In this document: in pieces, positions 10,947-21,708 of the stretch
How the letters are laid out: each line of letters opens with the position of its first letter
Position numbering within the stretch: the stretch's first letter is position 1
DNA from: Imbricaverruca yamaguchii
Taxonomy: Eukaryota > Arthropoda > Thecostraca > Neoverrucidae
Assembly: GCA_034440575.1 (NCBI GenBank)
Contig: JAOTOL010001553.1
Span: forward strand, 1,160,501 to 1,224,500
Direction: 5' to 3'
Length of the DNA stretch: 64,000 bases
Made by a program: the position numbers and the translations under genes
Notes under the pieces: model-generated
Database searches by the model: none
The model's input: the letters and a program-made list of their open reading frames with translations, nothing else
Told to the model about the DNA's origin: nothing

Positions 10947-11572
10947 TTAAGGACTTGGTCTTAAGTTAAGCCACCGTCTAACAGGGCGACGGCTGGTGAG
11001 CAGCACCTGCTGCGGCAGACACCAGCTAGCGTGTCGACCCCCCTCCCCCTCCCCTCCCCCGGCGGCGCTGCGCAGGACCCCGCCGGCGGGTCTGGGACGA
11101 GTGACAGAGCACAGCCGCCGGTGCCTGCTGGGAGTCCGGGGGACGACTGACAGTGAGCAGCAGAAGCCCAGGCGACGAGAGACGGAGCTGTGGTGACACG
11201 GAGTGCTTGAGTGTCGTGGGGATAGCAAAGGATGAGCATGAGAAGACCCATGTAGGTTTCTCTAACCCGGATGATGAATAGAGCGCTTGATCTGATAATA
11301 GTTTGATTACAAAAGAACTTGTCCTCCAGAAACAAAATGTGGGGGCGATAATCGTTTTCGACCGTGTCTTGTCATGCAACATCAACACCAAATGTTGAGC
11401 TATACCCATTCCATGTACTCGGCCCGTGACAACGTTATGCCATTGCCTATGTTAACTTTCGCCTACCTATGCTAAATTTCGCCTACCTATGCTAAATTTC
11501 GTCAATTTGGAGGGGGCTCGCCCTCCACAGCTCCGCAATTGATCCGGCAATGCCAACCCCTCCAAAACATAT
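10947..11572. other. unique spacer with C-rich run
   Basis: Includes a run of short C tracts separated by T at 11039-11062, then ordinary sequence becoming AT-rich. CTATGCTAAATTTCGCCTACC is partly duplicated near 11465-11500. No gene seen. Confidence 0.45.
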
Positions 11573-11835
11573 TGTGGTGAATCGATGTAGCTGCTCGAGT
11601 AGTATATTGAAGCACATTGCAGTAGTTGCTCGTATAGCGTACTGAAGCATGTTGAAGCAGTTGCTCGTGTAGCGTATTGAAGCATATTGAAACGCTCGCG
11701 TAGCGTATTGAATTATGTCGAAACAGTTACTAGTGTAGCGTATTGAAACATATTGAAGTAGTTGCTCGTTTAGGATATTGAAGCATATTGCAGTAGTTGC
11801 TCGTGTGGTGTGTTGAAGTATATTGAAGCAGTTGA
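11573..11835. repeat. 35-bp degenerate AT-rich minisatellite, about 7 copies
   Basis: CAGTTGCTCGTGTAGCGTAT and GAAGCATATTGAA words recur about every 35 bases with several differences per copy. Unlike most arrays here it is AT-rich and well diverged, so it is probably old. Confidence 0.85.
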
Positions 11836-11964
11836 TTGCAGTAGCGAGCCGCCGGTACTATTTCCATTTCATCAGCAGAGGAATCTGCTGCCGGCGTGTC
11901 ACACTCATACCTGGGCTGGGCGGTGTCAATGTCTGACAACGTACGACTCCATCGAGGCCGCCAT

Positions 11965-12152
11965 GGTGAGGGATAGCAGTCAGATCGTGACGAACAGACC
12001 TGTCCAGCGACACTATGGAGAGGCGTCTATCATGTACCCGCCCCTGGAGGGTCGATATGGTGAGGGTAGGGGTCAGATCGTGACGAACAGACCTGTCCAT
12101 CGACACTATGGAGGGCGGCTATCATGTGTCCGTCCGTGGAGGGTCTCTTCAC
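11965..12152. repeat. 94-bp tandem duplication
   Basis: Two copies starting GGTGAGGG and sharing CAGATCGTGACGAACAGACC, CGACACTATGGAG and a GTGGAGGGTC-type end, 94 bases apart, with scattered substitutions. Confidence 0.9.
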
Positions 12153-12289
12153 CCGGAGCCAGCCTGCTAGAACATCAGCAGAGCTGCTGCATACTAACAG
12201 CACACTAACAGCTCTCCCGGAGGCTGTCGCTGCGGCTGCTGTCATCTTCATGGCGGGCGAAACTGCTGGTGTTCTTGGCCACGGACGTC

Positions 12290-13094
12290 CCTGTATGCGG
12301 TGTATGCGGCAGCGGTGTATGCGGCCGCAGCTGCAGCGGTGTATGCAGCCGCAGCTGCAGCGGTGTATGCAGCCGCAGCTGCAGCGGTGTATGCAGCCGC
12401 AGCTGCAGCGGTGTATGCAGCCGCAGCTGCAGCGGTGTATGCGGCCGCAGCTGCAGAGGTGTAGCCGCAGCTGCAGCGGTGTATGCAGCCGCAGCTGCAG
12501 CGGTGTATGCGGCCGCAGCTGCAGAGGTGTAGCCGCAGCTGCAGCGGTGTATGCGGCCGCGTGTATGCGGCCGCAGCTGCAGCGGTGCTGCAGCCGCAGC
12601 TGCAGCGGTATATGCAGCCGCAGCTGCAGCGGTGTATGCGGCCGCAGCTGCAGCGGTGTATGCGGCCGCAGCTGCAGCGGTGTATGCAGCCGCAGCTGCA
12701 GCGGTGTATGCAGCCGCAGCTGCAGCGGTGTATGCAGCCGCAGCTGCAGCGGTGTATGCGGCCGCAGCTGCAGCGGTGTATGCGGCCGCAGCTGCAGCGG
12801 TGTATGCAGCCGCAGCTGCAGCGGTGTATGCGATGCAGCCGCAGCTGCAGCGGTGTATGCAGCCGCAGCTGCAGCGGTGCGCCATTGGCCGCAGCTGCAG
12901 CGGTGTATGCGGCCGCAGCTGCAGCGGTGTATGCAGCCGCAGCTGCAGCGGTATATGCGCCGCAGCTGCAGCGGTGTATGCGGCCGCAGCTGCAGCGGTG
13001 TATGCAGCCGCAGCTGCAGCGGTGTATGCGGCCGCAGCTGCAGCGGTGTATGCGGCCGCAGCTGCAGCGGTGTAGCCGCAGCTGCAGCAGCAAC
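12290..13094. repeat. 24-bp minisatellite, about 33 copies
   Basis: GCAGCCGCAGCTGCAGCGGT plus GTAT forms the 24-base unit; CAGCC and CGGCC variants alternate. CAGCTG and CTGCAG overlap in every unit. As 24 is divisible by 3, each frame gives an 8-residue repeat (Ala-rich, Cys/Ser-rich or Gln-rich), so long frames occur on both strands. A few units are truncated near 12525, 12560, 12830 and 12880. Confidence 0.97.
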
Positions 13095-13189
13095 AGATGA
13101 TATCGACTGAATGGCTAAAATGAAATGAAGCCCGTGTTTTCCATTAAATTGTGGTGCTCTACCGTCGGTGTCATTTCATTGTTAGCATA

Positions 13190-13243
13190 GCATATACATA
13201 TGCATATATACATATATATATATATTTATATATCGTATATGTC
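13190..13243. repeat. imperfect (AT)n microsatellite
   Basis: TATATACATATATA-type alternating sequence with occasional C and G. Confidence 0.85.
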
Positions 13244-13639
13244 ATACCATATCGTACTTTATATCGTTGGGTGCAAGGGCGGGGGGTCAATTAGTTGTCA
13301 TATTATGGTGTACTGACTATGAAAAAAGATCACAAGATCTGCTTTGATAATACAATTGCTAATTTAAATACACGATTGGTAGAACATCAGTAACACATGG
13401 ACACGATCGATGAAAGATATATGATATTCAAAACTACATGGCTAATTTACATTTCTGAAATTCCTGATGCTTCTTTTTAACGTTGGCGAATTATATGATA
13501 ATGTGACATCGGAGGCCCAAGTAGCAACAGACAGGAATGACATTTGAGTCAGAAACGCGAGCCATCTTCGTGCCAGCACGGGAACCTGATGACAACAGGA
13601 ACAGACCTTGTCAACCTTATCCATTCAGCGCTGCGATAT

Positions 13640-13745
13640 TGACATCTGCCATCATCGATCAGCCGTCATCCGGCATCCGTCACCAGTCATTCTCATTCAT
13701 CATTCATCATTCGTCATTCGTAATCCGTCGCCCGTCATTCGTGCT
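13640..13745. repeat. degenerate ATTCATC/GTCATTC short repeat
   Basis: Words such as CATTCATCATTCATCATTCG and ATCCGTC recur irregularly every 7-14 bases. Confidence 0.6.
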
Positions 13746-14651
13746 GCCATCAACACAGAACAAAAAGCCAAGGAATGGCTGTGATCCTCAGATGCGAATT
13801 TCGGCACTCGATTTTGTCCGATGTACCTCAACATGGTGATGACAACTACACTAGTAATTAATTCCTGGCTGGGACATTGGATGCACAACTCACACCACTA
13901 GCGTGACCTCCACAATCCAGTTAATTTGAATTGTTCGCAACATTGACAATCAATTGCGTGAAATCACGTCTTAATAACCCACCACACGGCCCCGGTCGGA
14001 GCAAAATGGCTGAAGCCAACTTTTGATTTTGGGCCATTCATTTTGATACAGCGTTCTACACAAATACGCATCAGCCTACATAATCTTAGCGCAAAAGTAA
14101 TTAAATAAATAATACATAATTATCCCCCCGTTGACCTAGGTGGAAAACCCCATGCCTCTCCCTCATAAAGAACAAGGTCCGATAGACATTGCATCCCGTT
14201 TCATCTCCTAAAATCCCCTTCGCACACTCCCCCAATCCCCCCGCCTCCATCAAGCATCCCTGTTCCGAGCCAGCGATCACATACTCTAGAGAGCCGTCGC
14301 TTCTGCAGTGTTGCCAGCTGCTCGCTTGATCCCCTAAGCGGGAGCGTTATTGGGTGCCGGGTGTCGCTCAATTTAATCGTCTTCCGTCAGGGGTGCGCGG
14401 AGGCGATGGGGTGAGACCTCGACACGGCCTGTGCCCACCGGGCCGGCGGCAGTCGTGACATTGCCGTGACCTATGTGCCATAGGTAGTGGTAGGTCCTGC
14501 GTGACATCCGTGGCCTATGTAATGGTAGGTCACTATCACTGACATGGTAGAGACCTATGTGACCTACGTCGCCACCGACACCCCATCTCCGCATCAACGC
14601 CGGCTGCCGGGTGGAGCGACGGGACCTCGAGCTACTGTCACCTGTCGCCGT

Positions 14652-15435
14652 GCGGTGCCCACGCGGTGCCCACGCGGTGCCCACGCGGTGCCCACGCGGT
14701 GCCCACGCGGTGCCCACGCGGTGCCCACGCGGTGCCCACGCGGTGCCCACGCGGTGCCCACGCGGTGCCCACGCGGTGCCCACGCGGTGCCCACGCGGTG
14801 CCCACGCGGTGCCCACGCGGTGCCCACGCGGTGCCCACGCGGTGCCCACGCGGTGCCCACGCGGTGCCCACGCGGTGCCCACGCGGTGCCCACGCGGTGC
14901 CCACGCGGTGCCCACGCGGTGCCCACGCGGTGCCCACGCGGTGCCCACGCGGTGCCCACGCGGTGCCCACGCGGTGCCCACGCGGTGCCCACGCGGTGCC
15001 CACGCGGTGCCCACGCGGTGCCCACGCGGTGCCCACGCGGTGCCCACGCGGTGCCCACCGGCCGCGGTGCCCACGCGGTGCCCACGCGGTGCCCACGCGG
15101 TGCCCACGCGGTGCCCACGCGGTGCCCACGCGGTGCCGCGGGCGGTGCCCACGCGGGCCCACGCGGTGCCCACGCGGTGGCGGTGCCCACGCGGTGCCCA
15201 CGCGGTGCCACGCGGTGCCCACGCGGTGCCCACGCGGTGCACGCGGTGCCCACGCGGTGCCCACGCGGTGCCCACGCGGTGCCGGTGCCCACGCGGTGCC
15301 CACGCGGCGTCCCGCCCACGCGCCGGTGCCCACCGTGCGGTGCCCACGCGGTGCCCACGCGGTGCCCACGCGGTGCCCACGCGGTGCCCACGCGGTGCCC
15401 ACGCGGTGCCCACGCGGTGCCCACCGTGCGGTGCC
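14652..15435. repeat. 11-bp minisatellite, about 70 copies
   Basis: GGTGCCCACGC repeats perfectly from the start to about 15055, then with truncated units (GGTGCCGCGG, GCACGCGG) to about 15330, then perfectly again. Since 11 is not divisible by 3, every plus frame cycles through the same 11-residue peptide, and likewise on the minus strand, so all six frames stay open for several hundred bases. Three consecutive Gs every 11 bases on the minus strand give weak G-quadruplex potential. Confidence 0.98.
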
Positions 15436-16305
15436 CGCCGGATGATCAGCGATCGTAGCTGGCGCACCGCTCCCAGCTTGTGCGCCAATCAGCGCCGCCG
15501 ACACGGCGCACGGCCGGCCCCGCTCCGGTAATGCCGCATTGTTTGCGTTTACGGCGCATTGTTGAGCCGCTTTGCGGTCGGTAGAGTTGTCGTCAGCCGT
15601 CGGCCCGGCGGCGGTCCATCACCGGGGGGCGGGGCGGGGCTGAGGGGCGGGGCCGCGCGTCGAATTTCGTCCGTCGGCCGCATCGTCGAGCGGCGCTTCC
15701 GCGCCATGTGCTGTCACGCGCCGCGAGACCACGCGCGCGCACGTCTGACACCGACCGCACGTGCCCCCTCCCCACCCTCGCCAGCTGTCACGTCCCGACA
15801 GCCCCATCCCCATTGATGCACTGACTCACGTACACTGCCGCTCGGGTCACGGGTCGCGGGTCACGGGTCGCGCAGGCCGGGGCCGTCATGCCGCCCAGAA
15901 GGGCCACTGCCGGCGTCATTCCTCGGCAGTCCACCGGGTGGGCATCATTCCTCCTGCCGGTCGAGCGGCGATCGCACCAGCGGCGACACCACCAACGGTA
16001 TGGATTTTGACACGGGTCACACGCAGCTCGAGCGCTGGGGTTGGAGGTTGGAGGGGTGGGGCTGGGGTGGCGGTCTGGCTCGATGACCTGTGCCCGAGCG
16101 AGCCGGCTGGCGCAGCGCGCCCGCCGGCCCGCCGCCGCGGGGGGCTCCGACCAACTCAGTCGCATTGATTCTCGTCCGGCCCGGCTCGTTTTGACGTCGT
16201 CATGTGCGTCCGCCGGGGGACGCCGCTCCACGGTCGGCCACAAAGGACAGCGACCGCGGCGAAAGTCGGCGCCACGGCGCTCCGTTTTCGGCAGTCACCG
16301 CCGAT

Positions 16306-16308
<3 letters not shown>
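15436..16308. other. GC- and CpG-rich spacer
   Basis: CpG-dense sequence resembling a CpG island flank, with GGGCGGGGCGGGG GC-box-like runs at about 15627-15652. Open frames on both strands reflect composition. A promoter is possible but no start site or exon can be identified. Confidence 0.4.

Positions 16309-16348
<40 letters not shown>
16309..16348. repeat. (GA)n microsatellite
   Basis: About 20 GA dinucleotides followed by a short G run. Confidence 0.95.
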
Positions 16349-16351
<3 letters not shown>

Positions 16352-16935
16352 GTATTTACAGGTGCAGACTCATCCGCCGACGTGCACTTTATCATCGCGT
16401 GGTCTTCCTCTGCCCAGTGGCGTTGCCAGAGAGGCCAGGAAGGTCCCTCCGTCTGTTGCCAAGCATACCATGACGGGTGATTCCGCAGAAGCTGGCCTAT
16501 TGCGCCCCAGTCCTCACCGCAACACGCTATATATGCTACACGGTCAAGCGATGCGAGTGCACGACACCTGGCTGAGTGGACGACCCACGTAGTTAAGTAA
16601 ATACAGCCGTCGGTATTTTTTCCCTTCGTGGCGCCACTGCAACTGACGCGTATGAAAACGTCACGACTCGGCAGACCGCAGCACGGCGTCTTTGCTGACC
16701 GGATGACTGTGCACAGACGTGCGGTTCAAAGGGTGCACAGGCCGCGCCTATCTGGTCCGTCTGGCAAAGCTCGATCCTATCTGAAGAGGTGTCGTGACGT
16801 CACCACCAATCAGGCCGTCGCACCATTGGATCGGCAGTCGATTGCTGTTTGTCGTCCGTGATTTGACCAAGTATGTGACCGGGTTTCTCATTAGGAGCTC
16901 AGGCGGGTCACTCTCGTTGTGCCGAAAGGTTCACA
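16349..16935. other. unique spacer
   Basis: Non-repetitive; holds a CRE at 16795-16802 with CCAATCAG and CCATTGG words shortly after it. No gene supported. Confidence 0.45.
16795..16802. promoter_or_regulatory. CRE site TGACGTCA with nearby CCAAT words
   Basis: Full CREB/ATF palindrome, with CCAATCAG a few bases downstream and a reverse CCAAT box in CACCATTGG. The combination resembles proximal promoter elements, but no exon follows. Confidence 0.25.
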
Positions 16936-17110
16936 CAAGGCACACGACACACGACACGACACGACACGACACACGACATGACACGACACGACGCCGCCCG
17001 ACACGACACGACACGCACGACCGACACGACACGACACGACACGACCGACACGACACGACACGACACGACACGACACACGACACGACACGACACGACACGA
17101 CACGACACGA
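16936..17110. repeat. (ACACG)n pentanucleotide repeat
   Basis: CACGACACGACACGACACGA repeated, interrupted by CCGACACG and ACGCACGACCG variants. The minus strand gives a repeated SCRVV-type peptide in several frames, which is a repeat artefact. Confidence 0.96.
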
Positions 17111-18282
17111 TCACAATAACTATTTTGTTGCATTGTTCTCAATCCCAGTTTTTACTCAGAGCTAGAGCTGTTCTTCTTTTTACGCCTTCTAATTTTATCC
17201 CACAAAATTTCTCGCGAATACTTGCGAAGAAGGGATTTTGTGGCGGCACTAGTCACGTCCCCACGCCTCGCCAGCTGGTACCAGACTTGTATCAGACTTC
17301 AAGTCGTCGGCTTCGCGTTTAAACACATGGTGCAAAGAGACGTGCTCTATGGATGCTTTTGGTGATACAATTTGGTGCATGTATCGCATCTGGGATTTCT
17401 CTAGCTCTGCACACACACATTGCGGCAGTGATATATACTTCCATAACTGACTCAGACGGAGCCGGATTTCACTCAGCTGCGCTCTCAACACTGGCCCTTG
17501 TTTGTTCAGCGTCCCTAATGGTGCGCTTTATCGGCTCGCATTTAAATGCCTGCAGCTGCAGGTTTGAGCTAAGTCGTCAACTGCTGCGGTACATTCAGAA
17601 CAATGGGCTAAATACGCGACATTATAGCCAGCTGCTCAACAGTGGAGCACGTGCAGTTGTGTGTTCCGGCCGCCATCCGCTGCCGGGACCTCGAGTCACG
17701 CTCACGTCTAGCATTGGCGGGCACAGTTCCCGCCACAAATGTGGCGCCCTGTCTGCGCGCGCCGCAGCTAGGGCCGGCACGTGACGCCGGCGCGCCGCCG
17801 TGGATAACGCGCCGCCGCCGCCGATGAGCGCTGCCCCCTATACCAACCCGGCCACGGTGAGCCGCCTCCGCCCGTGCCGAATCTGTCGTCAGTCCCCCTG
17901 TGGTGGTGGTGGGGGCACCACAGACCCAGCTGCAGCCCACGATCGTCTGGTCTTGCCGCCGCCGGTCGTCGACAGCGCGGCGGTCGGCGAGGCGGAGACC
18001 CAGCCGGCAGGGAGGAAACACGCCGGACGGAATGTTTGACCTTGGGCCGGCATGCGGTATGCCGGTATGCGATCACCGACCCGCGCCAACCGTGTGCCTG
18101 CAGATCGTAGGAAAACAGCCGGCTGTGTACGGAGTCGGCCGATCGGCAAGAGCAGCTTGGCTTGCGTCAATTTCCTGCTGATGCTGTGTGCCGGCTGCGG
18201 AGGTGTCGTGACCCCGGACGACGTACTCGTCACGCCTGACGACGTACTCGTCAATCTCCGCCGGCGCTGGCGTGACGTCACC
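17111..18282. other. unique spacer
   Basis: AT-richer to about 17600, then GC-rich and CpG-rich to 18280 with overlapping short frames on both strands. A CRE lies at 18273-18280. GACGACGTACTCGTCA is duplicated near 18220 and 18240. No gene supported. Confidence 0.45.
18273..18280. promoter_or_regulatory. CRE site TGACGTCA
   Basis: Full CREB/ATF palindrome immediately before the split 24-bp array. Confidence 0.2.
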
Positions 18283-18640
18283 GTCAGCTGGCCCAGTCAC
18301 GTGACCCTCAGCTGGTCGAGTCGTGCGGGCGTCAGCTGGCCAAGTCGTATGACCATCAATTGGTTCGTGTATTGGGTGGTTCACGACCCACTTTATGCAC
18401 AACCGCGGCTAATGGCACTGTCCACACTGTTGCGCCGGCGGGCCGCGCTGGATTGGAAAATGTCCCGAGTGGTGCCAGTGCTGGACCCAGGACTTTTGTA
18501 TCCAGAGCTCAACACTGTAGCCACTCGGTCATCCCCGCCCCACCACCAATTGGTCCAGTCATGTGACCATCGATTGGTGCAGTGGGGCGACCATCAACTG
18601 GTCCAGCCGGGCAACCATGGACCGGTCCAATGGAGCCGAC
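18283..18640. repeat. 24-bp degenerate minisatellite split by a SINE
   Basis: TCAGCTGG-type words fall at 18284, 18308, 18332 and 18356, exactly 24 apart. After the SINE the same phrase resumes at 18546, 18570 and 18594, again 24 apart, with CCAGTCATGTGACC-like interiors on both sides. The two flanks are clearly one array interrupted by the insertion at about 18365-18546. Confidence 0.85.
18365..18546 (-). mobile_element. tRNA-derived SINE, copy 1, minus strand
   Basis: Shares its tail (TATTGGGTGGTTCACGAC), middle (CGGCTAATG, CCACACTGTT) and tRNA-like head with the element at 21535-21708. The head is decayed here: the B-box region has mutated (CTGGACCCAGG) and the A-box region reads GTAGCCACTCGGTCATCC. 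CAATTGGT occurs at 18357-18364 and 18547-18554 and may be the target-site duplication, although it also matches the phase of the host repeat. Confidence 0.8.
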
Positions 18641-18796
18641 TGCATTAACTGGTCGGCCGGCCGGCTGACGTCGGTCAGCTCCGTCGGCTGCGTCGGCCCG
18701 TGGCATGCGCAAACACCGCGCGCGTCATGGGAGCGGCGGCGCCCTGTTTACACTAGCACAGTGCGGTGCGGCACGGGGCGGCGCCACAATCGCCGC

Positions 18797-19640
18797 CGCT
18801 CGTGCAGCAGACTGGGCGGCGGTGGGGCGCGGCCCTCGCTGACGTGGGGCCGCTCGTGCAGCAGACGGTGGGGTGGCGGTGGGGCGCAGTCCTCGCTGAC
18901 GTGGGGCCGCTCGTGCAGCAGACGGTGGGGTGGCGGTGGGGCACGGCCCTCGCTGACGTGGGGCCGCTCGTGCAGCAGACGGTGGGGTGGCGGTGGGGCG
19001 CGGCCCTCGCTGACGTGGGGCCGCTCGTGCAGCAGACGGTGGGGTGGCGGTGGGGCACGGCCCTCGCTGACGTGGGGCCGCTCGTGCAGCAGACTGGGCG
19101 GCGGTGGGGCGCGGCCCTCGCTGACGTGGGGCCGCTCGTGCAGCAGACGGTGGGGTGGCGGTGGGGCACGGCCCTCGCTGACGTGGGGCCGCTCGTGCAG
19201 CAGACGGTGGGGTGGCGGTGGGGCACGGCCCTCGCTGACGTGGGGCCGCTCGTGCAGCAGACGGTGGGGCGGCGATGGGGCGCAGTCCTCGCTAACGTAG
19301 GTCGCAGCCCTCCCTGGCATGGGGCCGCTCGTGCAGCAGGCGGTGGGGCGGGGGCGGCCCTCCCTGACGTGGGGCCGCTCGTGCAGCAGACGGTGGGGCG
19401 GCGATGGGGCGCAGTCCTCGCTGACGTGGGTCGCAGCCCTCACTGACGTGGGGCCGCTCGCGCAGCAGACGGTGGGGCGCGGCCCTCACTGACGCGGGGC
19501 CGCTCGTGCAGCAGGCGGTGGTGCGCGGCCCTCACTGACGTGGGGCCGCTCGTGCAGCAGACGGTGGTGCGCGGCCCTCACTGACGTGGGGCCGCTCGTG
19601 CAGCAGACGGTGGGGCGCGGCCCACACTGACGTGGGGCGC
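18797..19640. repeat. 57-bp minisatellite, about 15 copies
   Basis: CTCGCTGACGTGGGGCCGCT recurs every 57 bases in the first half, with GCAGCAGACGGTGGGG in each unit. Units lacking the GGTGGC segment, and from about 19300 shorter units, show internal deletions toward the right end. 57 is divisible by 3, so long 19-residue-periodic frames appear on both strands; judged non-coding. Confidence 0.95.
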
Positions 19641-20034
19641 CCCCTGCCGGCGCGCGAGCGCTGCCGTCGGACGACACTGACGCTGACGGAACGTTCTGCA
19701 TTGACGCAGAGCGGCTGCCGCCAGAGCCACGAGGAGCCGATCCTCCCGATATCGAACCATGGGTGTGGCGTGCGGTGCTGCAAGCATTGCGGCCGCAGTG
19801 CCTTCTTTATCTGCATTTTCATTGTTGGCAGTGCTTTGCAGCGTGCACTTTTCCCCGTTAGTAGCATGGACTTTGCAATATGTAGCGGTGCATTTGGTGT
19901 CGATCGTCCGCCAATGTATATAGCGGTATCTTTGTTGTAATAGCCAGCCTCCAGCTGAGAAGGCGAGCAGGGTGACCGATAATTGTTGCCGTTCCACAGC
20001 AGCAGCTCCGTCGGCCACGCCCATTTCCCCACTC
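19641..20034. other. unique spacer
   Basis: Non-repetitive sequence between two arrays, GC-rich then AT-rich around 19800-19940. No gene supported. Confidence 0.45.
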
Positions 20035-20555
20035 CTCCGGTGGCGGACCGGTCCGTCTCCGTGGGACCACGCCCCTGTTCCCACCCTCCGGCGGTGGCGG
20101 ACCGGTCCGTCTCCGTGGGACCACGCCCCTGTTCCCACCCTCCGGCGGTGGCGGACCGGTCCGTCTCCGTGGGACCACGCCCCTGTTCCCATCCTCTGGC
20201 GGTGGCGGACCGGTCCGTCTCCGTGGGACCACGCCCCTGTTCCCACCCTCCGGCGGTGGCGGACCGGTCCGTCTCCGTGGGACCACGCCCCTGTTCCCAT
20301 CCTCTGGCGGTGGCGGACCGGTCCGTCTCCGTGGGACCACGCCCCTGTTCCCACTCTCCGGCGGTGGCGGACCGGTCCGTCTCCGTGGGACCACGCCCCT
20401 GTTCCCACCCTCTGGCGGTGGCGGACCGGTCCGTCTCCGTGGGACCACGCCCCTGTTCCCACCCTCCGGCGGTGGCGGACCGGTCCGTCTCCGTGGGACC
20501 ACGCCCCTGTTCCCACCCTCCGGCGGTGGCGGACCGGTCCGTCTCCGTGGGACCA
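20035..20555. repeat. 54-bp minisatellite, about 10 copies
   Basis: CGGTGGCGGACCGGTCCGTC recurs every 54 bases, followed by TCCGTGGGACCACGCCCCTG. GGACCGGTCC is a 10-base palindrome in each unit. Copies differ at CTCCGG/CTCTGG and ACC/ATC, in a partly alternating order. 18-residue-periodic frames on both strands are artefacts. Confidence 0.96.
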
Positions 20556-20844
20556 GATGATGTCTCCGGTCAGATGATGTCGCACCAGGACGGCCGGGCC
20601 ATGAGGCTGCATGTTGTTGCCGTCCTGGCAGTGGGGCTGCATCGCTTTCCGTCTATTTCGGGCCCAGCCGGAATGAAGCACGTGCACATCAGCAGGGTTG
20701 TGGCAACAGTTTCTGAGCGTCGAAGGCAGCTTCCCCAGCAGGGAATTATTTGTGATGATAATTTAAGAGCGGCGGATGCCGTAGAAACAACACGCGTCCG
20801 TCGCTCGCGGCCGGTAAATTTGCTAAGCAAACTCGGCGGTGAAA

Positions 20845-20875
20845 TTTGGCGCGAGGCGGCTGTGACGTTTGGCGC
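20845..20875 (+). promoter_or_regulatory. paired E2F-like sites
   Basis: TTTGGCGC occurs twice, at 20845-20852 and 20868-20875, 23 bases apart, matching the E2F consensus TTTSSCGC. Paired sites are common in cell-cycle promoters, but no downstream exon is visible, so this is a motif match only. Confidence 0.25.
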
Positions 20876-21296
20876 CGTCTGAGTGGAGAAGGGACAGTTT
20901 TTGCCCGTGCAAAAACTCGCTTTGTTAGATCTGCACGCTCGAAGAGCCGGCTAGTCAGCTGAACGCTGTTGGCGCTGTTTGGACAGGGCCGACTCGGTTA
21001 GAACCGCCGTGTTTTTGTGAGCGGGTACATCTATTGATGACCGCGCAACAAAAAGCTACTCTGGATAATTGAAATGTCCGCGCATCCTGGGAGATTAACT
21101 GATTAGGATCTTGTTGTTACAATAGTTGCAGAACAGGTCTGAGTCGTGAAAACAACGCTGAAATTTCAAAATGCTGCCGATTTTAACTGCAACGGTTGGT
21201 CATAAATAGTGCTTTCTTCACACTAGCGTTTCTTAATGATCGATGACAAAGAAACCTCAGTTGGTATTTTAATTAATAACATTTCCGTACATGTCC

Positions 21297-21344
21297 TACG
21301 TTTCGGCTATTGCCTTTACTGTTGAGGGCAATAGCCAAAACGTA
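21297..21344. repeat. 18-bp-arm inverted repeat
   Basis: TACGTTTCGGCTATTGCC (21297-21314) pairs with GGCAATAGCCAAAACGTA (21327-21344) with one wobble position, loop of 12 bases. Similar GGCTATTGCC/CGTTTCGG phrases occur at the ends of some invertebrate retroelements as far as I recall, so it may be a remnant of one (uncertain). Confidence 0.85.
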
Positions 21345-21534
21345 CGAAATATACTGACAAATTATTACTTTAAACATCAATTGAAGTCTCATTGTCACTG
21401 ATCATTCAAATATCGCAACTTTGTAACTGATGCTTCTGTGAAGTACTCGTGGATCTGATGACTTGTTCATCCTACATATCTATTGCAAAATTATTGAAGT
21501 GTTATTTAAATTGCCGACTGAACAGCTGCTTGTT

Positions 21535-21708
21535 TATTGGGTGGTTCACGACGGACTGCATGCACATTCACGGCTAATGACGCCGCCCACACTGTTTCGC
21601 CGGTGACCCGTGGGATTTGGAAATTTCCTGAGTGGCGTTGGTGTCGAACCCGGGGCCTTTGGTACCCATAGCCTGACACCTTAACCAGTCGGCTATCCCT
21701 GCCCCGAC
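21535..21708 (-). mobile_element. tRNA-derived SINE, copy 2, minus strand
   Basis: Best preserved head of the three copies. On the minus strand an A-box-like TAGCCGACTGGTTAAGG is followed about 30 bases later by a perfect B box GGTTCGACACC. The body (CTCAGGAAATTTCC, AACAGTGTGG, CATTAGCCG) runs to GTGAACCACCCAATA. Head and tail align with the copy at 18365-18546. About 174 bp long, no coding capacity, Pol III type promoter; mobilisation would need a LINE partner (known for SINEs). Confidence 0.85.

Larger units (their letters stand above)
13095..14651. other. AT-rich then unique spacer
   Basis: AT-rich to about 14150 with an AT microsatellite (13190-13243) and a CATTC-type degenerate repeat (13640-13745), then a more GC-rich stretch with repeated CCTATGT words near 14470-14570. 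No gene supported. Confidence 0.5.

Noticed and set aside
14373..15531. Six overlapping frames of 260-370 codons
   Set aside because: Produced by a stop-free 11-bp repeat; no non-repeat coding part or splice boundary.
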